From assembly GCF_000314995.1 (NCBI RefSeq), contig NZ_BAEO01000024.1, positions 1 to 64,000 of the forward strand: a stretch of 64,000 nucleotides of DNA, read 5' to 3'. The number at the start of each line of letters is the position of its first letter. Within the stretch, counting starts at the first letter, position 1. The stretch is from Paraglaciecola arctica BSs20135. GTDB lineage: Bacteria > Pseudomonadota > Gammaproteobacteria > Enterobacterales > Alteromonadaceae. Of this stretch, positions 1 through 9,100 are shown piece by piece. The notes beneath the pieces are model-generated. The model saw nothing but the letters and a program-made list of their open reading frames with translations. It ran no database searches and was not told where the DNA came from. The translations under genes and the position numbers were made by a program.

Positions 1-353
1 TTTCTGTCATTGATTATTCCGTCAGCTTAGGTGAACAAGAGGATTCTTATATTGGGACAGGAAAATCAGTTCGATTTCTAAGTCAAAATGAATTTGATTC
101 TTTTTATCAAATGATACTTAATTCAGGAAAAGATATTTGGGTTCGAGGAAATTCAAAACCTGATTTTGAAAAAAATCGTATGTATATTGAAGGTATTATT
201 ACAGATGAGATACATGCTCAAAGTTTCATTAAAAAACAAAGAGATTGGGTTTTGACTATGCAAAATAAGGAGCCTAAATTATTCGACGCGTTAGTGCATA
301 ATAAAGATCCTGAGTACTGGACTTGGTCGAAATTATCAGATAGCTATAAATAG
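1..353 (+). CDS. C-terminal part of an unrecognised protein
   Basis: The reading frame is open from base 3 to a TAA stop at 351-353 and has no start in the window, so this is the last ~116 residues of a gene that begins upstream. The sequence is rich in charged and aromatic residues (for example WVRGNSKPDF and YWTWSKL near the end). I see no membrane segment and recognise no family motif. It lies 39 bases before the APS-kinase-like gene on the same strand, so it probably belongs to the same surface-glycan operon. Its role cannot be read from this fragment; the upstream sequence would be needed to identify it. Confidence 0.6.
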   Translation, partial: SVIDYSVSLGEQEDSYIGTGKSVRFLSQNEFDSFYQMILNSGKDIWVRGNSKPDFEKNRMYIEGIITDEIHAQSFIKKQRDWVLTMQNKEPKLFDALVHNKDPEYWTWSKLSDSYK

Positions 354-392
354 TAAATTCAATAACTTAGAAATTATCCCCATGGAGTAAAA

Positions 393-902
393 ATGGTCGT
401 TTGGTTAATTGGTTTATCGGGATCCGGTAAAACAACAATAGGAAGTGCATTTTACCAGCGAGTAAAGTTAAAGAAAGAGGCAACTGTTTTAGTTGATGGG
501 GATGGTATTAGGGCTATATTTAAACACGAATCCTACCATGACTATTCTGTAAACGGACGACGTATCAGTGCTGAGCGACTGCAAGAAATATGTTTGTGGT
601 TAGATAAGCAAGGATTAGATGTGGTTTGTTGTAACTTAGGTATTTTTGATGATATTAATCTTAAAAATCGAGAAATATTTTCTGATTATAGAGAAGTATT
701 TATTGATGTATCGATTGATAAATTAATTGCTCAAGATAATAAATGTTTATATCAATCAGCATTACGCGGTGAACAAACTAATGTAGTAGGCATTGATATT
801 CAATATACACCTCCTTGCTCCCCTGATTTAACCATTAAAAACAGTCAAAAATTAGAGGATGTCAGCAGTTATGTTGATAAAATCATCTCTATTTGTAACT
901 GA
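393..902 (+). CDS. APS-kinase-fold kinase, probable cytidine diphosphoramidate kinase (Cj1415-like)
   Basis: A 169-residue P-loop kinase of the adenylylsulfate kinase (CysC) fold. Walker A GLSGSGKT is at residues 7-14 and a VDGDGIR segment at about 34-40 stands where CysC has its LDGDNVR motif. No sulfate-assimilation genes (cysD, cysN, cysH) are nearby. The neighbours are instead a PEP-synthase-like enzyme, a glutamine amidotransferase and a nucleotidyltransferase. That is the same set as C. jejuni Cj1415-Cj1418, where the CysC-like member phosphorylates the 3'-OH of cytidine diphosphoramidate. Length matches Cj1415 (about 170 aa). The fold is clear; the substrate is inferred from context only, and a genuine APS kinase cannot be excluded from sequence. 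The ATG start follows a GGAG at 384-387. Confidence 0.75.
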   Translation: MVVWLIGLSGSGKTTIGSAFYQRVKLKKEATVLVDGDGIRAIFKHESYHDYSVNGRRISAERLQEICLWLDKQGLDVVCCNLGIFDDINLKNREIFSDYREVFIDVSIDKLIAQDNKCLYQSALRGEQTNVVGIDIQYTPPCSPDLTIKNSQKLEDVSSYVDKIISICN

Positions 903-911
903 GGAAGGAAT

Positions 912-2357
912 GTGAGCGCTTATCCATATTGTAACGGTCCGTTACTTAATTTACCGCAGAGCTACATGTACACACCTTATTTAGGTTTGGGGTTCATCTT
1001 TGATTGGCATAAATCCCGATCTTCTTATCTGACCCAATGCCCTTCTCCTGTCTATCTAGAGCTCCCTTCAAATCCCCTTCATTTAAATGTTCCTGATACT
1101 AGTCAACATTCAACAGAGGATATTTTGGTACAGCTTTGTTTGGATCTCAGAACTGAAGCTAAAATGTCTAAACATGTTGTTTATTGGTTACCGCGGATAT
1201 TAAAAAAATTTGAAGTGAGTAAACGCCTCTATCAATTTTATGGGATTGAAGCACCACACAGAATAGTTAGCGAAAGTAGCTATGACAAATTAGAGCTTTA
1301 TTTACTGCTGGCTGAGTCCCTTATTCGTGCTTGGGCGATAAAGCCAATATCTCAATATATCAATGGATTATTAAAATTAGTAGATACATTGCTCTCGCAA
1401 AAATCGCAGTTGAATAGGAATCAATCGTCACATCTCGGGTGGCTTATTATTGCCGAACAAATGATTTTGGATACAGTTTTGAAGCAGTCTAATTTGAAGA
1501 AAGATAATGCTCATTCGATTGTTAGATTGAAGTGTGATTCACATTCATTTCTTGATTTTACTCAGTCCCTCACTAATAACTCTAATGAGTCACCGGTAGT
1601 TGATGGAACTTATGACGGTAAAATAGTCCTAGAAAAGAGTAAAAAAATACTTCTTTTATGTGGTCATACAACCCGATCTATAGCTTATGTTCAGGCCCTT
1701 TGTAGTGCAAATATTATTCCTTGTCAGATTATTGTCTATGGTACTTCTAAATCAAAATTCACATCAACTAGAACGCATAGCAACGTTTCGATTCAAAACA
1801 TGTTCACCCCAAATTTAGAATTAGATATTTTGCAAAGCCTAGATAATCATGGATTGAAATATACATCAACTGAAGAACAAGAACTCTCAGCTCCTGCTTT
1901 ATTAGCACTAATTAGAGAGGCTGATCCTGATTTAATCATTTACTCTGGATATGGAGGACAACTAGTGCCTGCTTCGATTTTGAGTGAATTCCCTGTATTA
2001 CATATCCATTCGGGTTGGTTACCTGACTATCGAGGAAGCACAACTTTGTATTATCAAATCCTTGATGAAAATTGTTGTGCTGCGAGTGCTATTTTATTAG
2101 ATGAGCAGATTGACACTGGAGTAATAGTTGCTCGTAAAAGGTACCCTATTCCAGAAAAGGGAATTGATGTAGATCATTTGTACGATAGTACAATTCGAGC
2201 TGATCTATTAGTGGAAACATTGAAGCAGTGGTTAGACCCATTTAAACAGTGGAATATAACGACTCAAACAGAAGACTCTTTGCCCTTTTTTATTATTCAC
2301 CCTTTGTTAAAACATTTAGCTCTGTTAAAGATTGATCAAGAGATGATAGATTTATGA
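912..2357 (+). CDS. Formyltransferase-fold protein with an unknown N-terminal half
   Basis: A 481-residue protein starting at GTG 912, nine bases after the kinase stop and preceded by GAGGAAGG. Residues ~1-240 match nothing I recognise. Residues ~245-440 have the Rossmann-type formyltransferase fold of Fmt, PurN and sugar N-formyltransferases: LLLCGHTTRS start, DLIIYSGYGGQLVP, then HIHSGWLPDYRG and DEQIDTGVIV. In the family the catalytic triad is Asn-x-His plus a downstream Asp. Here the His (IHS) and Asp (IDTG) are present but the Asn position is His (HIH). The protein therefore probably uses an altered chemistry or another acyl donor, or formylates a sugar amine poorly. It overlaps the next gene by four bases (ATGA), so the two are translationally coupled. 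It has no counterpart in the C. jejuni phosphoramidate set. Confidence 0.65.
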   Translation: MSAYPYCNGPLLNLPQSYMYTPYLGLGFIFDWHKSRSSYLTQCPSPVYLELPSNPLHLNVPDTSQHSTEDILVQLCLDLRTEAKMSKHVVYWLPRILKKFEVSKRLYQFYGIEAPHRIVSESSYDKLELYLLLAESLIRAWAIKPISQYINGLLKLVDTLLSQKSQLNRNQSSHLGWLIIAEQMILDTVLKQSNLKKDNAHSIVRLKCDSHSFLDFTQSLTNNSNESPVVDGTYDGKIVLEKSKKILLLCGHTTRSIAYVQALCSANIIPCQIIVYGTSKSKFTSTRTHSNVSIQNMFTPNLELDILQSLDNHGLKYTSTEEQELSAPALLALIREADPDLIIYSGYGGQLVPASILSEFPVLHIHSGWLPDYRGSTTLYYQILDENCCAASAILLDEQIDTGVIVARKRYPIPEKGIDVDHLYDSTIRADLLVETLKQWLDPFKQWNITTQTEDSLPFFIIHPLLKHLALLKIDQEMIDL

Positions 2358-4735
2358 GCAATCATCATTCTCAGTTTGTTTTTGGTACTAAATCGGAAAC
2401 ATTAACAAAGCTGCAGCCATTATTAACCCAAGCAAAAATCCTTCCTATTCTTTATTTCTCAGAAGGCGATTGGCGTAGGGATTCCGCTCAAGTTTTAAAT
2501 TCTATCCATGTTTTCTCGCCAGAAAATGACTTAATTATAAGAAGCAGTGCTAAAAATGAAGACGGACATGAAAATTCTATGGCTGGGGCTTTCCTTAGTT
2601 GCCTGAACGTTTCTGTGAATGATGAAGCAGGATTAATAAGCGCAATTGAGCAAGTTATCGATTCATTTAGTGACTTTTCTCAAACAGACAATCAAATATT
2701 GGTCCAACCTATGTTAACCGATATAAATATGTCTGGTGTTCTGATGACTCACGATCTAGAACGCGGTGCTCCATATTACATCATCAATTATGACGATGAG
2801 AGTGGTTTAACCGATACGATTACCGGTGGTATTGGTATACAAAAGACGGTTCTTATTTATCGAGAAACCGAGCTGGAAAAAGTTCACTCTCCTAGAATTC
2901 GTTCACTGTTAAAGGCTTGTGCAGAACTAGAAAATATCTGTGGAAATGTTCCTCTTGATATTGAGTTTGCTATCAATCAATCAGGGATTGTTTATATATT
3001 TCAAGTGCGACAAATTACCTTATTTAATACATGGCATCCGGTTACAGAGAGAAGAGTAGTAAGAACCTTAAAGCATGTTGTAGAATTTATTCAGCAAATA
3101 ATGAAAAGAAAGTCGGGTATTTATGGTGAAAAAACAATATTAGGTGTGATGCCCGATTGGAATCCTGCAGAAATTATTGGTACTACACCTAGACCTTTGG
3201 CTTCGTCACTCTACCGTTACCTTATTACCCAATCTACTTGGCGAGAGTCAAGAGCCGCTATGGGCTACTTTCATCCAAAAAACGAAGAACTAATGTTAAT
3301 GATTGACCATCATCCATATATTGATGTGCGAAATAGTTTTAATTCTTTTCTACCTAATAATTTGTCTAGTAATATAAAAGAGAAGTTACTTAATGGTTGG
3401 ATAACGAGGTTAGATAAATTTCCTGAATTGCACGATAAAGTCGAATTTGAAGTCGTTCAGACATGTATGAATTTCACTTTCGAGCATGACTTTGAAAACC
3501 GCTATAAGGATCTATTAAGTGAAAGGGAGTTTAAGGAATATCACACATCTATTCATTCGTTAACACTTGATGCTTTACTTATGCAAGATAGTGGATCGTT
3601 ATGCCAAGCAAGCATGATGATTGATGAATTGGCCGTTGTGCAGGTATCTCGCGTTTTAAGTCCTACCCCTGAATTATCTGTAGTTCGAGACTTGTTAGTT
3701 TCCTGTCGTGATAAAGGAACTTATCCTTTTTCAATTTTGGCACGTCATGCTTTTATTGCGGAGTCTTTATTACGTTCTGCGGTTGAACGAGGCGCATTGA
3801 GTGTAGAGCGATTGCAAACTTTCAAGCAATCTATTCATACGATTACGACTGATTTGGCTGAGGAATATGGTGAAGTGTGTGATGGTAGTAGAAAAAACAC
3901 GGAATTTCTAGATAGGTTTGGCCATCTGAGACCAGGAACTTATGATATTACATCTCTTCGTTATGATGAACGGAATGACCTGTTTACAGGTTCAGTTCAA
4001 AAGACGATTTTGGATGATAATTGCACATTTAAATTGCACCCTAGTGAACGAGAGAGCTTGCAATTATTGTTAAAAGAAGCCGGTTTTCCAATAGAAGTTG
4101 AAAATCTCATTGAGTATATGCGTAAAGCTATTATGGGGCGTGAATATGCAAAATTTGTATTTACCCGTGACTTGTCGGATGCGCTAGCTGTCTTAACTCA
4201 ATGGGGTGGGAAAGTGGGATTATCTCGAGAGGATCTTTCTTATCTCGATATAACATTATTACTCGATACTTTAACTAATCCACTGCTGGATGATATCGAC
4301 CGAGTTTTACTGAATAATGTAGAGAAAGCTAAACGAGATTGTGAACAAGCAAGGTCTTTAAAATTAGGGCACTTAATCTCAAATCCAGATGGTATTTATG
4401 TCATTCCTCTCCATCGTAGTGTGGCTAATTTTGTTACGGTTGAAACAGTTGAATCCGATGTGGTTGTACTTGATTTAGGTACACCTGCCACTATGGATTT
4501 AAGTAATAAAATAGTATGTATTGAAAATGCTGATCCCGGTTATGACTGGTTGTTTACTAAAGGAATTGCAGGCTTAATCACTCAATATGGAGGTACAAAC
4601 TCTCATATGGCTATTCGCTGTGTCGAGTTTGCTATTCCTGCTGCAATTGGTTGTGGTGAACAGCTATTTTCTCGTATTGTGAAGTCTCAAAAATTGATTT
4701 TAAATTGTCGAGACAAAAAGATTGAGTTGATGTAA
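2354..4735 (+). CDS. PEP-synthase-like phosphotransferase, probable L-glutamine kinase (Cj1418-like)
   Basis: A 793-residue protein with the two catalytic parts of the PEP synthase / PPDK family. The N-terminal ATP-grasp nucleotide-binding domain has LIIRSSAKNEDGHENSMAG at residues ~60-78 (the R-S-S...E-D...S-x-AG signature). The C-terminal swivelling phosphohistidine domain has GGTNSHMA with the catalytic His at about residue 751. There is no C-terminal PEP/pyruvate barrel, which true PEP synthase has after the His domain. This short form matches C. jejuni Cj1418, which uses ATP to phosphorylate the side-chain amide of L-glutamine, giving AMP and phosphate. Its stop overlaps the next start by one base. 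The substrate is inferred from the neighbours; the domain assignment is firm. Confidence 0.78.
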   Translation: MSNHHSQFVFGTKSETLTKLQPLLTQAKILPILYFSEGDWRRDSAQVLNSIHVFSPENDLIIRSSAKNEDGHENSMAGAFLSCLNVSVNDEAGLISAIEQVIDSFSDFSQTDNQILVQPMLTDINMSGVLMTHDLERGAPYYIINYDDESGLTDTITGGIGIQKTVLIYRETELEKVHSPRIRSLLKACAELENICGNVPLDIEFAINQSGIVYIFQVRQITLFNTWHPVTERRVVRTLKHVVEFIQQIMKRKSGIYGEKTILGVMPDWNPAEIIGTTPRPLASSLYRYLITQSTWRESRAAMGYFHPKNEELMLMIDHHPYIDVRNSFNSFLPNNLSSNIKEKLLNGWITRLDKFPELHDKVEFEVVQTCMNFTFEHDFENRYKDLLSEREFKEYHTSIHSLTLDALLMQDSGSLCQASMMIDELAVVQVSRVLSPTPELSVVRDLLVSCRDKGTYPFSILARHAFIAESLLRSAVERGALSVERLQTFKQSIHTITTDLAEEYGEVCDGSRKNTEFLDRFGHLRPGTYDITSLRYDERNDLFTGSVQKTILDDNCTFKLHPSERESLQLLLKEAGFPIEVENLIEYMRKAIMGREYAKFVFTRDLSDALAVLTQWGGKVGLSREDLSYLDITLLLDTLTNPLLDDIDRVLLNNVEKAKRDCEQARSLKLGHLISNPDGIYVIPLHRSVANFVTVETVESDVVVLDLGTPATMDLSNKIVCIENADPGYDWLFTKGIAGLITQYGGTNSHMAIRCVEFAIPAAIGCGEQLFSRIVKSQKLILNCRDKKIELM

Positions 4736-5352
4736 TGATTAATCAGACCACAAAGAAACCAATTATTTTAATTAGCCAGCGAGTTGAACGTCATGAACAA
4801 CGAAATGAGACAAGAGATTCGTTAGATCAGGCGTTAAGTCGATGGGTGGTTGCATCAGAAGCTATCCCAATCAATTTACCAAATACATTATTGCCAGAAA
4901 TGCTAAAGGAGTTATTAGTACAATTAATGCCGACGGGAATTATTCTTTCTGGAGGTAATAATGTTGGTGAGTTTTGTGAGCGTGATAAAACTGAAACAGT
5001 TCTTTTAGATTGGGCGAAATTACAGAATGTTCCTGTTTTAGGGATTTGTCGTGGAATGCAGTTCATTGGTATTTGGTCAGGCACTACATTGGAAAGGGCT
5101 AAGGGGCACGTGGCGGAAAACCATGAAATTTGTGGCGATTTAAACTCCATTGTAAATAGTTACCATGATTATTCTTTAAAAAGTGTTCCCAAAGGGTTTC
5201 GTCCATTGGCCTATGCTCAAGACGGTCATTTAGAAGCCATTACATCTGAAACTGATTGGCCATGCGAAGGCTGGATGTGGCACCCTGAAAGGGATACACC
5301 TTTCGATTTAACATGGTTAACTCGATTTCGTTTATTAATGAGATTAGATTAG
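4735..5352 (+). CDS. Class I glutamine amidotransferase, probable gamma-glutamyl-CDP-amidate hydrolase (Cj1417-like)
   Basis: A 205-residue stand-alone class I glutamine amidotransferase (peptidase C26, PuuD-like). The nucleophile elbow GICRGMQ carries Cys105, and the WHPERD segment supplies His183 and Glu185 of the triad. SGG at ~72-74 would form the oxyanion strand. No synthetase partner domain is present, so it is likely a hydrolase. In C. jejuni the equivalent enzyme cuts gamma-glutamyl-CDP-amidate to glutamate and cytidine diphosphoramidate. The gene starts at the ATG that overlaps the previous stop by one base and ends 7 bases before the nucleotidyltransferase. A generic gamma-glutamyl-GABA hydrolase role is possible but does not explain the context. 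Confidence 0.78.
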   Translation: MINQTTKKPIILISQRVERHEQRNETRDSLDQALSRWVVASEAIPINLPNTLLPEMLKELLVQLMPTGIILSGGNNVGEFCERDKTETVLLDWAKLQNVPVLGICRGMQFIGIWSGTTLERAKGHVAENHEICGDLNSIVNSYHDYSLKSVPKGFRPLAYAQDGHLEAITSETDWPCEGWMWHPERDTPFDLTWLTRFRLLMRLD

Positions 5353-5359
5353 GAAAAAG

Positions 5360-6073
5360 ATGAAAGCATTAATTTTAGCTGCTGGTCGAGGAAGTCGGAT
5401 GAAAGGGCTAACGGAGAATAGCCCAAAATGTTTAGTAAAGTTAAATGGAAAATCTTTACTTACCTATCAATTAACAGCTCTAAGAGAAGCTGGTATTACT
5501 GAAATCGGTATAGTGACAGGATATCGCCGTGAGATGCTTGTATCTTCTGAATTGATTGAGTTTTATAACGAGCGTTGGAATAAGACCAATATGGTATCTT
5601 CGCTTAATTGTGCTTATGAGTGGCTGCAAGCAGACGATTGTATTGTTAGCTACTCTGATATTTTTTATGACGCATCTGCAGTCAACTCTCTAATTGAAGC
5701 GCAAGCTGATATTGCAATTACCTATGATCCAAATTGGTTGGAAATTTGGAGTCGGCGTTTCGAGGACCCGTTATCTGATGCCGAAACCTTCATAATGAAT
5801 GATAAAAATGAATTATGCGAAATTGGTAATCAACCTAAATTAGTTGACCAAGTACATGGGCAATATATGGGGTTATTGAAATTTACGCCTAAAGGATTGG
5901 ATATAATTGCTAAATTGCATCAAGGTCTTTCAGCTGATTTACAAGATAAAATGCACATGACAGGTGCATTGCAGAAAGTGATTGAAAGTAAAGTATTAGC
6001 GATTAAAGCAGTACCTTATTTAGGTCGATGGGGAGAAGTCGATTCTGAAGATGATCTTGCGTGTTATCAATAA
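5360..6073 (+). CDS. NTP transferase, probable CTP:phosphoglutamine cytidylyltransferase (Cj1416-like)
   Basis: A 237-residue nucleotidyltransferase. The N-terminal signature LILAAGRGSRM, then SPKCLVKLNGK, is the G-x-G-S/T-R-M...P-K motif of sugar-phosphate and choline-phosphate (LicC) nucleotidyltransferases. YSDIFYD at ~100-106 supplies the metal-binding Asp. Size matches C. jejuni Cj1416 (about 250 aa), which joins CTP to glutamine phosphate. It is the last gene of the five-gene run, and the following 118 bases separate it from the convergent DUF115 gene. A choline-phosphate or sugar cytidylyltransferase role is the main alternative. Confidence 0.77.
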   Translation: MKALILAAGRGSRMKGLTENSPKCLVKLNGKSLLTYQLTALREAGITEIGIVTGYRREMLVSSELIEFYNERWNKTNMVSSLNCAYEWLQADDCIVSYSDIFYDASAVNSLIEAQADIAITYDPNWLEIWSRRFEDPLSDAETFIMNDKNELCEIGNQPKLVDQVHGQYMGLLKFTPKGLDIIAKLHQGLSADLQDKMHMTGALQKVIESKVLAIKAVPYLGRWGEVDSEDDLACYQ

Positions 6074-6191
6074 ATTTTGATTCTATATATTGTTGAACTT
6101 GTTAAGTTTGAATCGATTTATTTCCATAACCACTACGGCCTGAAAATAGCCATTTTTGATACACTTTAGTAATTGTATTGCCAGCTTGCCC

Positions 6192-9100
6192 TTAAATTTT
6201 AGAATCCAATAAATCTAGAACTTTTTGTTTATGTGTATAAAAGTCTGTTTCTGTCATTAATTGAAATATTAGCTGTCTCATTTTTAATGAACCGATTATT
6301 TTTTTTGTTCTGGTACCATTATTTGGTACTTTCTTGGATTGTTGACAATTACCTCTTAGAAACACGGAAATGTAACAACGATTGTCAAATGCTATATATC
6401 TTTCTGCGGGTATATTGAAGACATGTTCTTCCAAATCAATATTTTGTAGAGCCCTGTACTTAGGAAGTATTAGATTACATTTCTGTTCACTAAGGCAGGA
6501 TGAAATCGCGACTCTAGCTAAAAATAATGGACTATCAAATATTTTTTCATTTTTAATCGCTGGTGACTTTAAATATGTAATCCCATTATAATCGAGAGGG
6601 GGGGCTTCATCGGATTTCAAGGTGATTATGGTGTTTCTCTTTCCTAATACGCTGGCATGTTTCAAGTCTTCTAAATGATATATTGCATAATCTGGAGTTT
6701 TTTTATACGAATCTAATTGCTGAGTGCTTAAAAAGTCAATTTTGTTAATCCATGAGAATTCACTATCCAGAATAAATTTCAAACTTTTCGTAAATATTGA
6801 TGAGTCTGTAGCAATTAATATTGAACAATTGCCACAGTGGTTCTCTAGTTTTTTGATTTCTCTTTTAATTATATTGAAAGAGGATACATCAAAATCATCT
6901 TCTTCATTTTCTGTCATTAGGAATTTGATATTTCCAACAGTTTCTAACCATTTTTCTTTTGTTTGGATAAAAGCCTTTGGTACGGATTTGGAGTGCTGAG
7001 GTGTGTTTTGTAACTTACTCAACACTGCATTGGCAAAATTCACCGTCCCATACAAATAATAAAACAATAATGATTTGCCATTTTTATAAGAAGTAAACAA
7101 CATTTCTTTTTGTTTGTTGATTACCCGCTCGATATCTTCTTTGCAGGTCACGTCTTTTTCTAAAAGGGTTTGAAATGCACTTAGTTCTGAAATTAACAGA
7201 TCATGAGAAAACTGTTTTTCAAATCTCTCTGAGTAATTACTGAGTTCTTTAGTTGAAAAGATCTGCGTCTTTAGTTTTTCAACGACTTGTGTTTTTTGAT
7301 TTTCAGTGACTACTATTAACAATTCATCTGGTCTTATAGGCAAGGCGCCTTGGATCTTTGCCCCATCACTGCAGTTGTAAAAATCCTGCCCTTTAGGCTT
7401 TGCGCTGGTCACTTGTTCAATGACTTGCCTAGAGACTTTAAATTCGTGTTTAGTATTGACCCTAGGACGAAAATTTCCAGGTACTATTAAAGAGGTATTA
7501 GCACTCTTAGTAAAGTCATAGGTTTCTTCTCCATCTTCTTGATAATACCCAGATGATTTTGAATGGTGGTGCTTAACATCTACAAAACCGAGATCAACAC
7601 CAATTAAATAAATGCTAGTGAATCCTATAGTGCTGAATAGGTCGATGGCAAAATTACTTACAGTGGGGAAGGCGTTGAGTAGCGTGGTAAAGTTTTCTCG
7701 GCCTAATACACTTAACGCTGATACCGTTGATGATTCACCTTCTTTAAAAGCAATCAAAACATCTTTATATAAATCGCAGGTATCTGGGTGAATGCCGTTG
7801 CAGGATATCAGTGTGATATTTTTTAGGTAGTCTAAGTCGCCTATTAACACTGCCCAATCAAAGGTACTTCTGTTTTGTTCTATTTCGGCATGAAAGTCTG
7901 GCGTAATGCCATGTCTATGTAAGGCTTGTAGCGTGGTTCCACAGCTAACAATAATCGCTTGGCCTTGCCATTCTTTGATGGCTTCAATTGAGCTGTCTAA
8001 TGATGGGCCATTGCCAACAATAAATACCGGTACTTCTTTATCGTCATAACTTAATTGACTTGCAGGGTCTGCCGTTAGAACGGGAATTTTTCGGCGCATG
8101 CCTTCTTTGGTATGGGCAATGCCATAATAGGCATGATCGAAGTATTCGCCCATGGATATCACCACTTGCAACTGCTCTCTGAGCTGAGTGATAGCCGAAT
8201 TTAAAGAGGCGTTGTAGTAACTTTGATAAAAATAGGTGCTATTTAGAATGTAAGGACCAATGGCGTAGAACTGACTTAATAAATCTCTGAATAAATTCGT
8301 ACCGTCGTCGCCAATATTTAAGTAAATACGTGTTTCTGATTTTTCTACGGTTTCGAATATGTTTTGCCAATCGATCGCAAACAACGATGCATAAAAGAAG
8401 TCTGGGTTGGGTTCACATATAAAGAGTTTTTCTACTGTATGTTCTTCAAGTAACTTTTCTAGTTGATAACCCACACCCAAGCCAAACATGATGATTGAGG
8501 GCACATTGTTGGGTAAGGCACCCACTTCTTCTTCGGCTTGTTTAAGTAACTCTTCGGTTTCTTTAACAAATTGGTAATGAATGTAGTGGGCGAGTTTGTT
8601 GCCTTTATAGCCTAGTACTAAGCCATCTTTGTTAGGTTGTTCGTTAAAGTTGTCGAAGTTTAAGGTGCAATCTTGCTTAGGTGATGCACCGTACCATGAG
8701 TGTAAACTGTCAATTTTGACTAAATTAACTTCACCGGCTGTGTTGGCAATGGGTAGCCATTTTTTGGGTTTGTAGTTTTTGTATTCTTTATAGATGTCAG
8801 GAAAATACTTTTTAAATGCTCTGAGGTTGTTGGTCAACTTTTCGTTAGGTGTAACTAATAACGAATGATCCGCTAAGTCTATGTTGGGAGTCCAACTGGG
8901 TAAAAAATCTAAATAACTTTCTTGCGACTTAAGTTTAAAGCCACTTTCTTCAATTTCACTCCAACTGCGCTCGGATAAATCTTTATGTATTGAGTCGAAC
9001 ACTTGATGGTTATAGTGTTTGTACAGATGAAAACTAGAAATAGCGCAGTGCTCAACTAACTCATTGATGTCTTGAAGTAGGTCCCTGCCATCTTTTTCAA

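Noticed and set aside
393-902. Sulfate activation (true CysC) as the role of the first kinase
   Set aside because: No sulfate-assimilation genes are adjacent, and the neighbours form a known different pathway; kept as an alternative only.
6121-6160. GGC...GCC hairpin before TTTTT between the convergent genes
   Set aside because: The stem is only three base pairs.
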